From: a virus
DNA: 27,334 nt
Reading direction: 5' to 3' (one strand)
IMG/VR virus record: IMGVR_UViG_3300042355_000499
Coordinates: 1 to 27,334 of that record
Both the position numbers and the translations under genes were made by a program. Shown piece by piece: positions 7,525 through 15,286 of this stretch (the first letter of the stretch is position 1; each line of letters begins with the position of its first letter). Under the pieces are notes generated by a model. The model was not told the DNA's origin. It saw only the letters and a list, made by a program, of their open reading frames with translations, and searched no databases.

Positions 7525-8051
7525 ACTCCTCGTCCTTTCACTCGGTACGCATGCTTCTCAATGACTTTGGCCCGCAGGTCGCTCGCCTTGGCGGATGGGT
7601 TCTTTCGCTTCTCTTTGCGGACCTCATCCTGAATGATGGATTCAGCCAACAGTTTGCGCTGCGGCGGGGCCGGGCCGGGGTCGTAGTTCACGCTCCCCGA
7701 GACGGTCATCCGGCGGGCCTTGGCCACCTTCAGTACATCGTCGTTGCTGCTGACCCAGGCGGCCGGATCTCGCCAGCCACGGCCGTCTGCGATCCCCGCA
7801 CAGTAATACTTTCCAGATGGATTGATCCCGGCCTGCTTGGCCTCGCGGATCATGTACTTGGCCTGGCGCTTGGGCAGGCTGTCGAACTGCTGATTGTTCT
7901 GCCGGCCCTCCAGGAACGCCCGTTCTGAGCCCTTGGTTCCAGGAGGGCACTTCAGGGCCACCATTTCTGCCCAGCGTTCACCGTAGGGCAGGGCGGCCTT
8001 GTAAGCGTCGATAGCCTCAGAGCCACGGTCTGTAACTGTTTTGGGGATCAT
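7521..8051 (-). CDS. Hypothetical protein downstream of portal, 176 aa
   Basis: A 176-residue basic, mostly helical and soluble protein. The central stretch around GSERAFLEGRQNNQQFD, then QAKYMIREAKQAGINPSG and YYCAGIADGRGWRDPAAWV, looks like a conserved phage domain, but I cannot name a family. The C-terminus (QRKLLAESIIQDEVRKEKR onward) is highly charged and likely an extended helix. It starts 6 nt after the portal stop and ends with an ATGA overlap. The start region shares a 16-nt element with that of the adaptor gene. A role in head completion or as a virion-associated DNA-binding protein is possible but unproven. Confidence 0.65.
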   Translation of the reverse strand: MIPKTVTDRGSEAIDAYKAALPYGERWAEMVALKCPPGTKGSERAFLEGRQNNQQFDSLPKRQAKYMIREAKQAGINPSGKYYCAGIADGRGWRDPAAWVSSNDDVLKVAKARRMTVSGSVNYDPGPAPPQRKLLAESIIQDEVRKEKRKNPSAKASDLRAKVIEKHAYRVKGRGV

Positions 8052-8057
8052 ATAAGA

Positions 8058-10073
8058 CTATTGGGCCGGAGGCCCCTCTGGGGGTGCTTGCTGGCCTTCT
8101 GGGCCTGGAGGTGGGCCGGGCGGCGGCATTGGAGGCGGAGGCGGCGGTGGCGGGACCAGGAACTCGGAAACGTCCATCTGGTTGACCTTGCCCCAGGTGG
8201 CGAGCATGGCGTTGAAGACTTCCGGCTGGCCAGCCTGCATCATGCCCTGGGCCACGGGGCCGATGATCTGCATGAAGTTGTTCAGGTTCTCGGTCTTGGT
8301 GGCGATGTTCGGCTTGCGGGCCGAGCCTGCTTCCACGCGGTAAGAATACTCCCGGACGATGTTGTCCGGGGCCTCGTTCTGAACGTGCATGCCCCAGGCT
8401 TGCGCAGCCAAAGGACCAAGGAGCGGTTCGACATCCTGCGGGTAGATCAGCCACCGGGCCATGAGGGCCTCTTTGCGGGCGACCTCCGACAGGCGGTCCT
8501 CCAACGTGTTTGCGTAATCGTCGGGCCGCACCGAAATCTGCTCGCTCTTCACGGCGGCTTCTGCCGCACTCCTAAAGGCTGACCGGGTCATGCCGTAAAT
8601 CAGCTCGGTCAACCCTACTCGGCGGTCGAACATCTCCGTGACGGCCTGGATGATGTTGTACATGTCCTGGGTCACCCCAGGCATCTGAAAGACCGAGATC
8701 ACATCGTTCACCGACCGGCCTACGGCCTCGGAGATTTCAACGATGTTGAACCCGCCTTCGCTCTTCTCCAGGATCTTCGACTTGATGTCCGGGTCCGCAG
8801 CCTTGGCCACGCCAATCAGCGTCTGGGACGAGGTGGCAATGCGGGTCGCCAGGAAGGACATCGCCCAGTTGATGAAGCGAAGCTCCCCGATGCCGGGCTT
8901 GATCAGGCTCACCGGCCAGGAGTATCCGGGCTGACGGTGCCAATCCAGGAGCGTGAACGGCCAGCCATTCGGTTCTGCCCAGAAGGGGATCGGCCACTGG
9001 CAGGACATGAACATGGACTGCGGGATGCCCGACTCGTCCACCTCCTCCTGCAACATGGCCGGCGGGGCGTTGAGCGGGAAGTCCACGCCCTCGGCAACGA
9101 CGATGTAGCAGTTCGGCCCAAGAGCGTCGAACTTGCCACGCAAGTCCTGGTCGGCGTCCTTGAGACGGTCCCCGAAGCCTGTCTTGGAGTAGATCTCCCA
9201 GTAGCAGATCAGGTCGTTCGTCTTGCCGGTACGCTTCTTGTGTTCGTAGCCCCGTTCCCCCTGCTCGGCCCGGGTGGAATAGGATTCGATGTGTCCCTTC
9301 AGATCATCGCGGGACAGGCCGAACTTGGCTGCCACTTCATCGATAGGCTGCACACGCTTCCGGGCCGCCCAGCGGATGTCATCGAACTCGTCGGCGTCCG
9401 GATCCCAGACGATGTTGTCGATGGAGTCGTAGAATGACCCGGCCAACTTCACCGCCGAGCCGGGCGGCTGGTACAGCTCATGCCACCACACTCCCGCCCC
9501 CTTGATGAACGCCTCATCGACCACCTTGCGAGTGTGCCGCTTGAGGTCTAGTTCATTGGGCGTGTAGTTGAGGTAGTCCTCCAGCAACTTGGCAATCAGC
9601 TTCCGCCGTTCGTACAGGAAGCCCTGCTGCTCCACGGCCTGCTGGTAGGCCATCAACATCGGGTCTGGCATCATCACCGGCTGGCCGTCCGGCCCGATGA
9701 TTGGCTGGCCATTGGGGCCCATCTGCGGGATCGGCGGCTGCGGCTGGACCCCCAGGAGCGCCGGCCCGATGACCGGGTACTCCTTGGGCGTCACCGTCCG
9801 CTGCGGGTTCCGGTGGTGGATCACCGAGCCGAAGAGGGTTACAGCCTCAAAGACGCGGTTCACCACCATCCGGAAGGCCGGCGGATCGATGCCCTTGTTG
9901 TAGCCCCGCTCGCCACGCGCATGCTCGTTGGCCCACATGGCGTTCGGGTCCGACGAGTAGAAGCCCATGGCCTCCTTGGCGTCGTCCGCGAACACCTTCT
10001 TGTGTTTCTCAGCCTGTTTTAAGCACTCCATCCACCGCTTAACGATGGGGCGCAGCGGATTTTCGTCGGGCAT
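8058..10073 (-). CDS. Portal protein
   Basis: The 671-residue product has the features of a portal protein: a long helical N-terminus (RPIVKRWMECLKQAEKH, then FADDAKEAMGFYSSDPNAMW), a conserved block with FRMVVNRVFEAVTLFGSVIHHRNP, a core with DSIDNIVWDPDADEFDDIRW, and a helical crown region (YNIIQAVTEMFDRRVGLTELIYG). The last 35 residues are almost entirely Pro with Gly and Gln, including eight prolines in a row, likely a disordered tail. It would form the dodecameric ring at the capsid vertex through which DNA enters and leaves. It lies 24 nt after a small coiled-coil gene, close to the large terminase. AGGAG precedes the ATG by five bases. Length is consistent with podovirus-type portals. 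Confidence 0.85.
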   Translation of the reverse strand: MPDENPLRPIVKRWMECLKQAEKHKKVFADDAKEAMGFYSSDPNAMWANEHARGERGYNKGIDPPAFRMVVNRVFEAVTLFGSVIHHRNPQRTVTPKEYPVIGPALLGVQPQPPIPQMGPNGQPIIGPDGQPVMMPDPMLMAYQQAVEQQGFLYERRKLIAKLLEDYLNYTPNELDLKRHTRKVVDEAFIKGAGVWWHELYQPPGSAVKLAGSFYDSIDNIVWDPDADEFDDIRWAARKRVQPIDEVAAKFGLSRDDLKGHIESYSTRAEQGERGYEHKKRTGKTNDLICYWEIYSKTGFGDRLKDADQDLRGKFDALGPNCYIVVAEGVDFPLNAPPAMLQEEVDESGIPQSMFMSCQWPIPFWAEPNGWPFTLLDWHRQPGYSWPVSLIKPGIGELRFINWAMSFLATRIATSSQTLIGVAKAADPDIKSKILEKSEGGFNIVEISEAVGRSVNDVISVFQMPGVTQDMYNIIQAVTEMFDRRVGLTELIYGMTRSAFRSAAEAAVKSEQISVRPDDYANTLEDRLSEVARKEALMARWLIYPQDVEPLLGPLAAQAWGMHVQNEAPDNIVREYSYRVEAGSARKPNIATKTENLNNFMQIIGPVAQGMMQAGQPEVFNAMLATWGKVNQMDVSEFLVPPPPPPPPMPPPGPPPGPEGQQAPPEGPPAQ

Positions 10074-10097
10074 GGCGTCTCCTACTGACTAATGCCC

Positions 10098-10418
10098 TTA
10101 CTTGGCCTTCTTCGGATCTAGGGCCTCCAGCTTCTTCTCCAGGAGTGCGATCCGCTCGGAAAGCAGGGAAATACGCGGATCCTTGGGGCGATGCTCCCAA
10201 AACCCGTACTTCTTCCACTCGGGGAACTCGTTCACCCCCTCGTCGGTCACATGGTGGACCGAGGGCTTGATGGTCACCCCAGACTCCCCAGACATGGCAT
10301 ACAGGGTCAGGGTGCGGGCCGACGCCTTGCAGACAATAGCCGGCACATGCGGGGAACCTTCATGGGTCTGGAACAGGACGATCTCACCAACTTCCGCCTT
10401 CGGCATCTCGTAACTCAT
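10098..10418 (-). CDS. Small protein with SH3-like N-terminus and coiled-coil C-terminus
   Basis: The product has 106 residues. The first half (KAEVGEIVLFQTHEGSPHVP, then AIVCKASARTLTLYAM) looks like a small beta barrel of the KOW/SH3 kind. The end (ISLLSERIALLEKKLEAL) has clear leucine heptads of a short coiled coil, so it probably forms oligomers. It sits between large terminase and portal, with an ATGA overlap to the terminase stop (10418-10415). Genes of this shape are common at this place in environmental phage genomes, but I know no proven role. Packaging accessory factor or portal-associated protein are reasonable guesses from position. Confidence 0.6.
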   Translation of the reverse strand: MSYEMPKAEVGEIVLFQTHEGSPHVPAIVCKASARTLTLYAMSGESGVTIKPSVHHVTDEGVNEFPEWKKYGFWEHRPKDPRISLLSERIALLEKKLEALDPKKAK

Positions 10419-12103
10419 CTCTTAATACTCCCATTGGGGGCAAGGAAAACGCACGGGTCTTCGGACTTCCGCTGTCTCTTCAGTCGATTGGCATGCCACT
10501 TCACCCACCAGGGCTCGGGCCCAACCTGGGATGGTGGCCTGTGGTACTTGGGCTCGTAGGCGCAGAGGTATTCAGCCGTCTGACAGGCGTGGACCTCACC
10601 GCGCGTCTGCGGCTCGTCGGTCACGTACACCTGGCCGTTGACGGTGGTGGTCTTCTTGCGATACCGCTTCAGCTCACGGACGAGGTTCGGGCAGCCACCT
10701 TCCAGGATCCTGAACTTCGTCGTCCCGTCCCCGCGGATGTGCATCATCTGACGCACCATGGCCGTGCGGGCCGGGATGTCATCGGAGCCCGGGAGGAACT
10801 GGTGCCCCGTGACGGCGAAGCGGAAGTTCCGCTTCTTCAGTTCTTCGGAGTACAGCTCATGCGGCAGCCGGCCCGAGCCCAGGTCACGCAGGGCGCCGCC
10901 GTGCATGTCCATGATCGCGGCGTAGATGTACTGGTTCTGGGCCTTGGCGAAGAACTGCTCACCCCAGATCAGGGCGTTGCAGTTGCGAATATACAGCTCG
11001 TCATAAAACAGGATAAACCGCTCATCCGGCGGCACTGCGGCGAACAGCGTGGCCATCACGGCATGGCCGGGGTCAATCGCCACATACCGCGTCCACTCGG
11101 CGGGCACCTGCCCGTCTGGAAGTTCCGAGCGGCTCATCATGTGGACCGACGCATTGAACGTCGGGTACATGAGCGTGGACTGAGTGGTGAACTCGCCCTC
11201 GGCCCGCATCTTCAGTTCGTCCTGGCCGAGGGCAGCCCACCGCTCTAGGTTCTTCTGCTTCTCTTCGTCATCAATGGCCTTGTTGTCCAGGAATCTCAGG
11301 ACGAACTTCTTGATGATCGGATTGGGCTCGCCGCTCTCCTCCGCCTTCTCGGCACGCTCACACAGGCCAATGAGCGCATCGTTCTTGGAGTGCGGCATAG
11401 CAGACCAGATGAACCGGCCCTTGCGGTCTGCCAGGCGGGCCTGCATTTCGCCCACCCATGCCTCGTTGTTTAAGTCCTCGTCTAGCCAGCAAAGATCGGT
11501 TTTGAATCCCTGCGGCGGCTCGCCTTCAGACGAGAAGCAGTAGATAGTCCAGCCATTGGTTAACTCCGCCTTGTTGAGGTAGTGGGCGTTCTTCTGCACC
11601 CAGGACAGTTCCTTGACCATGCGGGGCGGGATCAGAGGCGGCGCCGGCTTGGCGAGGTGCTTACGCGCGTCGTCCACCCCGTAGCGGAAGGCTCTCCAGG
11701 CACCAGTCTGTTCATCGCGGATGATCTTAAACGCATCGGGGCGGAACAGGATCTTGTAAATCACCATGCCGATGTGCTGCCAGTTCCTGCCAACAATCAC
11801 CAGCGTGCCGTCCTCCTTGGGGTATTTCCCGTACGGATCCTGGCCCGTCACGGCCCGCGCTGCCTCCACCGCCACGCACAACGATTTGCCGGCTCTGTTG
11901 CCTCCGATTACGATCCGCTCGCTCGCCATGCACGCATGGATCTCGTCCTGCTTCGGCATGGGCTCATACAGACGCAGGGCCTCCAGACGGCGCTCGGTGA
12001 GCGCAGCCTGAACGTCCTTCATCTGCGTGAGGGCGTGTTGAGTCAGCCCGCCTATCGGCCCTTCAGCCTTCGGCGGTTGTGGGATCTTCGGATGCTTTCG
12101 CAC
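10415..12103 (-). CDS. terL: Terminase large subunit
   Basis: The 562-residue ATPase-nuclease drives DNA into the procapsid. Residues 67-74 are GGNRAGKS, a Walker A-type loop. Residues 204-210 (LCWLDED) form the Walker B strand with the catalytic acid. The C-terminal RNase H-like nuclease begins near YVAIDPGH, giving a candidate first catalytic Asp at 344; IMDMHGG near 399 and EVHACQTAEY further on are candidates for later nuclease positions. Length is normal for the family. The GTG at 12103 is the first in-frame start and lies inside the upstream four-Cys gene, giving a 41-nt overlap. Its ribosome binding site is weak, so a later start such as the ATG at residue 28 cannot be excluded. Confidence 0.93.
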   Translation of the reverse strand: MRKHPKIPQPPKAEGPIGGLTQHALTQMKDVQAALTERRLEALRLYEPMPKQDEIHACMASERIVIGGNRAGKSLCVAVEAARAVTGQDPYGKYPKEDGTLVIVGRNWQHIGMVIYKILFRPDAFKIIRDEQTGAWRAFRYGVDDARKHLAKPAPPLIPPRMVKELSWVQKNAHYLNKAELTNGWTIYCFSSEGEPPQGFKTDLCWLDEDLNNEAWVGEMQARLADRKGRFIWSAMPHSKNDALIGLCERAEKAEESGEPNPIIKKFVLRFLDNKAIDDEEKQKNLERWAALGQDELKMRAEGEFTTQSTLMYPTFNASVHMMSRSELPDGQVPAEWTRYVAIDPGHAVMATLFAAVPPDERFILFYDELYIRNCNALIWGEQFFAKAQNQYIYAAIMDMHGGALRDLGSGRLPHELYSEELKKRNFRFAVTGHQFLPGSDDIPARTAMVRQMMHIRGDGTTKFRILEGGCPNLVRELKRYRKKTTTVNGQVYVTDEPQTRGEVHACQTAEYLCAYEPKYHRPPSQVGPEPWWVKWHANRLKRQRKSEDPCVFLAPNGSIKR

Positions 12104-12278
12104 GCTCGTTCATCTGGGAAATCGCCCGATGCGACCACTCGCCGCACCAATCATTCGGCTCCGTTACCGGGTGCGAGTCCCCCTCCGCCAACACGGTCGG
12201 CGGGTAACGGTGACACTGCCCGAGCTGGGTCTTCGGCTGGTAGTTCCACCAGCGGCAGGTTTGGCACACTAACTTCAT
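12063..12278 (-). CDS. Four-cysteine small protein overlapping its neighbours
   Basis: A 71-residue protein with cysteines at 5, 8, 22 and 45 (CQTC, GQCHRYPP, PNDWCGEW). The spacing CxxC...GxC...P...DWCGEF/W is familiar from many small phage ORFs and suggests a metal-bound or redox-active mini-domain. The ATG has a good GAGGTG four bases upstream. It overlaps the end of the preceding 207-residue gene by 128 nt in another frame, and the start of the terminase by 41 nt. Both the motif and the RBS argue that it is real. Function is unknown; a link to packaging is suggested only by position. Confidence 0.65.
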   Translation of the reverse strand: MKLVCQTCRWWNYQPKTQLGQCHRYPPTVLAEGDSHPVTEPNDWCGEWSHRAISQMNERAKASEDPTTAEG

Positions 12279-12774
12279 CGATCACCTCAACCTTCTTAAT
12301 GGTCATGGCGGCCTCCAAGACCTGTCGCCTCAACTCGGCCTCCAGCTCCTCTTCGCTCATCAGCTCCAAGGGCTTCTTTGATCCGCCCATGGCAGTGTTG
12401 TCCTTCACCAGCCGGACAACGGTATCCAGCATCTTGGTGCGAAACGCCCCGCCCACTGGCGAGTCGTAAAATTGTTTCATAAATGCGTTAGCGAACCCGC
12501 GGACCCCACCGAAGTATTCCATGAGAACTTCGGTCAGTTCCGACGAGTGCGGGATGTTGGCCCCGCCAAGGCGAGAGGCTTTGATGAAAGAGTCGATGGC
12601 CGACTTCTCAATCTTTGCCAGCCGCTTGTTGCGAACCTGCCTCCGCTCGCCCTTCATCTTGTCGTTGCGACAACGACGGCACCGAGCGTGCAGTCCATCC
12701 TTGGACTTGTGAAAGTTCTCGGCGGTGGCGGGATACGATGTCCCGCACTGGATGCAGGTCTTATACGTTGACAT
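12151..12774 (-). CDS. Zinc-ribbon protein, candidate small terminase subunit
   Basis: The 207-residue product opens with a treble-clef or zinc-ribbon pattern: C7xxC10, then C32xxC35 within RCRRCRNDKMKGERRQ. It continues with a basic helix and a helical middle (SELTEVLMEYFGGVRGFANAF), then the stretch from AFRTKMLDTVVRLVKDNTAM to ELMSEEELEAELRRQVLEA. The last part recalls C-terminal regions of putative small terminase proteins. It is two genes upstream of large terminase, where the DNA-recognition subunit usually lies. The N-terminal zinc ribbon could equally belong to an HNH-associated protein, but no HNH catalytic residues are seen. It overlaps the glycosyltransferase gene by 14 nt. Assignment as TerS is inference from position and helix content. 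Confidence 0.6.
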   Translation of the reverse strand: MSTYKTCIQCGTSYPATAENFHKSKDGLHARCRRCRNDKMKGERRQVRNKRLAKIEKSAIDSFIKASRLGGANIPHSSELTEVLMEYFGGVRGFANAFMKQFYDSPVGGAFRTKMLDTVVRLVKDNTAMGGSKKPLELMSEEELEAELRRQVLEAAMTIKKVEVIDEVSVPNLPLVELPAEDPARAVSPLPADRVGGGGLAPGNGAE

Positions 12775-13630
12775 TCAGCCAGTTCGGCTTGGCGAGTTCG
12801 ACCAGTTTCACGCCGGGATCGACGTTCGCCTCCCAGCACTGCTTCATTTTGTTACTGATGTCCTTGGCCGCCAGGACTTGCGGCTTGCCGACGCACTTCG
12901 GTTTCCAGTGACCAGCCCAGGCGTCCCAGTTGCAGTACACCGGGCTGTAGCCCAGCTTCTGCGTGCCGACCATGGATAGATCGCGGGTCTGCGTAACGTC
13001 CTCAGTGGAAGCCTTCGCGGCGCAATACTTGTCCGCCCACTCATAATAAAACCACGGCTTGTCGCTATCGCACCGCGGCTCCGTGAGGTCGAAGCACCGC
13101 ATGTCGTACATGATCAGACCTGTCGGAAGTGCGGCACACTCCTGGATGCCGGCCATCTTCACGGCTGTGTGACGGTCGTACATCCCCAGCTGGAAGTCGG
13201 GGTTCGGGTTTTCAGAAGCCCAGTTGTTCCACCGGAAGACATACACGCACTCCTGCGGAGGCGGCCCACAGTAGGGGGCCCCAATGCAGCACGGGCCCTT
13301 GTGGTAGTGGTTGACCAGGAAGTCGAAGCTGCTCTGGATGAACGGCTTTGCATCCGGCTGCCCGGCGTACTTGTCTGGCTTCATGTCGCTGTCCACCATG
13401 ACCAGAACGTCCACGCCGTACTCGCGGGCCATCAAGACCGCCTGATTGCGGGTCATGGTGATCGGCGTGTCAGACAGGTTCCAGACGCGGATGCCGGACA
13501 CGCGGTCGTCCTTGGACAACTCCAGGACAGCGGGAATCATCCACTCCCGGATGTCCGGATGTTCCGATGCTATGCCGCCGTTACCGCCGTATGAGAACGT
13601 AACAATGCCAACCTGGAACTTCTGCTGCAT
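12761..13630 (-). CDS. Glycosyltransferase family 2-like (GT-A fold)
   Basis: The 289-residue product has an N-terminal Rossmann-like half: QVGIVTFSYGG, a helix with IPAVLELSK, TMTRNQAVLMAREYG, and then VDVLVMVDSDM, whose D80-S-D82 is a typical metal- and nucleotide-sugar-binding DxD. Further on, IQECAALPTGLIMYDMRCFD and WFYYEWADKYC resemble the acceptor side of phage GT2 proteins. No membrane segment is seen, so it should act in the cytoplasm. Embedded in the structural operon, it may glycosylate virion proteins or, less likely, DNA bases. An intergenic A/T-rich stretch lies upstream, and GAGGTG precedes the ATG. Donor and target are unknown. Confidence 0.75.
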   Translation of the reverse strand: MQQKFQVGIVTFSYGGNGGIASEHPDIREWMIPAVLELSKDDRVSGIRVWNLSDTPITMTRNQAVLMAREYGVDVLVMVDSDMKPDKYAGQPDAKPFIQSSFDFLVNHYHKGPCCIGAPYCGPPPQECVYVFRWNNWASENPNPDFQLGMYDRHTAVKMAGIQECAALPTGLIMYDMRCFDLTEPRCDSDKPWFYYEWADKYCAAKASTEDVTQTRDLSMVGTQKLGYSPVYCNWDAWAGHWKPKCVGKPQVLAAKDISNKMKQCWEANVDPGVKLVELAKPNWLNVNV

Positions 13631-13687
13631 CTGTCACCTCGGGGGTAGGTAGACAAGTTTACACTATTACAAAGACTGACGCAACTG
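13631..13687 (-). promoter_or_regulatory. A/T-rich spacer before the glycosyltransferase gene
   Basis: This 57-nt gap is one of the few untranslated stretches inside the structural block and is A/T-rich in its middle (TTTGTAATAGTGTAAAC read on the minus strand). It could hold a promoter for the packaging genes, but no clear -35/-10 pair with proper spacing is visible. Confidence 0.2.
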
Positions 13688-14446
13688 CTAGTACAGACCC
13701 TGCAACAGCGAATAGACCTGGCGATTGGCGGGCGTCATGCTGCCGAGCCATCGCTGATTGGCGGGCGATGCCACTGCCTGCTGGTGCTGCTGCTGCCAGG
13801 CACGCTGTCCACCACCGGGCGAGGCCGGCTGCCACCCGGGAGGTACGTTTGGCCGGCTAGGAGGAGGAGCCCAGCTTCCACCAAACCCGCCGCCGGACAT
13901 GCCGCCACCGAACCCGCCACCAAAGGACGGGACGGGGTTATTGTTCTGCGGGGAAGGGAAGCCGCCCCATGGCGACTGTCCGCCCGCCGGAGAGGGCTGC
14001 TGTTGAGGGACAGGGAGAATCGGCGCGTGGTTGAACATTCCGCCTGGCTGATAGCCAGGCCCGCTCGGGTTCGACGGATCGCCCCACGCCCGAAGCCCAC
14101 CGCCAGCTTGCGGCCCGGGCGACGACTTCATCTGTGATTGCGAAGGCGGCCCTCCGTATGGCGTGCCCTGCGACTGCGGAGGGATGGGCTGCGCAGACCC
14201 CATGCCCCAGCGGGATCGACCGGCCTGGAGTTCGGGCTCGGTTAGCGGAACCCGGTCGCCATCACCAGAGCCACCTCGCTCGCCGCCGCCAGCCCTGCCT
14301 CGCTCACCGCCCTGGCCGGCACCGCGCTCGCCTCCAGCCGCCGGCATGCCAAACAGCTGCCTGGGAGGCCTGCCCTGTTGCGGCGGCGCCCAATTCGTTG
14401 TGTAGCCGCCGTACATCGGACTGCCCGGCCTGAACTGAAGGCTCAT
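13688..14446 (-). CDS. Gly/Pro/Gln-rich disordered protein
   Basis: A 252-residue low-complexity protein dominated by Gly, Pro, Gln and Ser. It has GGERG-type repeats around residues 38-62 (GGERGAGQGGERGRAGGG), PQQQPSPAGGQ, and a GGGFGGGMSGGGFGGSW tract before a Pro/Gln-rich end. Only the last 25 residues (SPANQRWLGSMTPANRQVYS and onward) look like a short ordered tail. There is no catalytic motif. It starts one base into the stop of the preceding 48-residue gene (TGATG) with GGAGG upstream. Its position between capsid and packaging genes suggests a virion or assembly protein. The composition recalls condensate-forming or capsid-decorating polymers, but this is speculation. Confidence 0.7.
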   Translation of the reverse strand: MSLQFRPGSPMYGGYTTNWAPPQQGRPPRQLFGMPAAGGERGAGQGGERGRAGGGERGGSGDGDRVPLTEPELQAGRSRWGMGSAQPIPPQSQGTPYGGPPSQSQMKSSPGPQAGGGLRAWGDPSNPSGPGYQPGGMFNHAPILPVPQQQPSPAGGQSPWGGFPSPQNNNPVPSFGGGFGGGMSGGGFGGSWAPPPSRPNVPPGWQPASPGGGQRAWQQQHQQAVASPANQRWLGSMTPANRQVYSLLQGLY

Positions 14447-14592
14447 CAGCTTTCCTCCACTATCTGGTCAACGCCCATCCCGGTGTCCTGCATCATCCGC
14501 AGCTTCAGCATGTCCATATACGGGTTGTCGCCACGCACCTCTGCAATGAGCTGTCGGAGGTACTCAAGGTTCTGGATGGCGGATTCGTTCAT
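14446..14592 (-). CDS. 48-residue helical mini-protein
   Basis: A short ORF gives MNESAIQNLEYLRQLIAEVR followed by GDNPYMDMLKLRMMQDTGMG and VDQIVEES. It is acidic and helical, probably a small helical hairpin. It lies between the terminator after the decoration gene and the Gly/Pro-rich gene; its TGA overlaps the next ATG by one base. It has no strong ribosome binding site, and its ATG is only about 20 nt downstream of the terminator hairpin, so transcription would come from read-through or a local start. Function is unknown. Confidence 0.55.
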   Translation of the reverse strand: MNESAIQNLEYLRQLIAEVRGDNPYMDMLKLRMMQDTGMGVDQIVEES

Positions 14593-14613
14593 TTTCTAGA
14601 TTCCAGAAAGTGG

Positions 14614-14648
14614 AAAAGCCTCTGACCCGGTTGCCCAGATCAGAGGCT
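14614..14648 (-). terminator. Intrinsic terminator after capsid/decoration genes
   Basis: On the minus strand a perfect 9-bp stem (AGCCTCTGA / TCAGAGGCT, plus-strand 14640-14648 and 14617-14625) with a 14-nt loop is followed by TTTTCC. It lies 28 nt after the decoration gene stop and would partly insulate the abundant capsid transcript from the packaging genes. Confidence 0.7.
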
Positions 14649-14675
14649 CCCCCCTAGCCCCAAACAGGGCATGTC

Positions 14676-15266
14676 TCAATACCGGGTCTGGAGGATCGCC
14701 AGGACGTTCGTCCCGGTCGTCGCCCCTGCACTGCAAGCCCGGCCCAGCACGCCGATGCCGTTGTCATTGGCACCAGCGGTCGAAGCCGACAGCGGCGACG
14801 GGGTCACCCGGCCGGCAGTGGAGCTGGTGCTAGCCGCAGCCGTGATGGCCGACAGGCGATTCCCAACAGCCACATCCGTGCCCGAGAGCGCCACGGCGAC
14901 CTCAGTCGGACCCGACACCGTCACCCAGAACACATCGTTCACCGCCACGCCACCGGCCGGCAGGAACTCATCCACCACGCCGACACGCTCCTCGTTCGTC
15001 ACGTTGGCGTAGCCGTCAACGGCCGAGAAGACTGCCGGCCCGGCGGTGCCGACCGCAAACCGAACCAGACGCTTCGGGGCCAGGGCAACGCTGGAGACGT
15101 TGCGCACGGCCACGCAGGTCTTCACCCGGTTCGACCGCACGCGGCCGGTAGTCGGGTCAACGTCAGGAAACTGCTTCACTACCCCAACCCAGTTCTGGCC
15201 ATCAGCAGTGGAGCTGACGCCCAGCGTCTGACCAAGGGCGAACGGCGGATCAATCAACAGACTCAT
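14676..15266 (-). CDS. Probable capsid decoration/head protein
   Basis: A 196-residue Ala/Val/Gly/Thr-rich beta protein (TADGQNWVGVVKQFPDVDP, VAVRNVSSVALAPKRLVRF, GVAVNDVFWVTVSGPTEVAV) without catalytic motifs. It follows directly after the major capsid gene in the same transcript and has AAGGAG upstream of the ATG. Small beta proteins in this position usually decorate or cement the capsid. The sequence resembles DUF2190-like head proteins in composition, but I cannot confirm the family. A transcription terminator follows, which fits a highly expressed capsid pair. Confidence 0.65.
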   Translation of the reverse strand: MSLLIDPPFALGQTLGVSSTADGQNWVGVVKQFPDVDPTTGRVRSNRVKTCVAVRNVSSVALAPKRLVRFAVGTAGPAVFSAVDGYANVTNEERVGVVDEFLPAGGVAVNDVFWVTVSGPTEVAVALSGTDVAVGNRLSAITAAASTSSTAGRVTPSPLSASTAGANDNGIGVLGRACSAGATTGTNVLAILQTRY

Positions 15267-15286
15267 GTTTCACTTTCTCCTTGGCT

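Noticed and set aside
10493-11248. 251-codon plus-strand frame over the terminase
   Set aside because: Antisense to the Walker A/B-containing terminase; no independent support.
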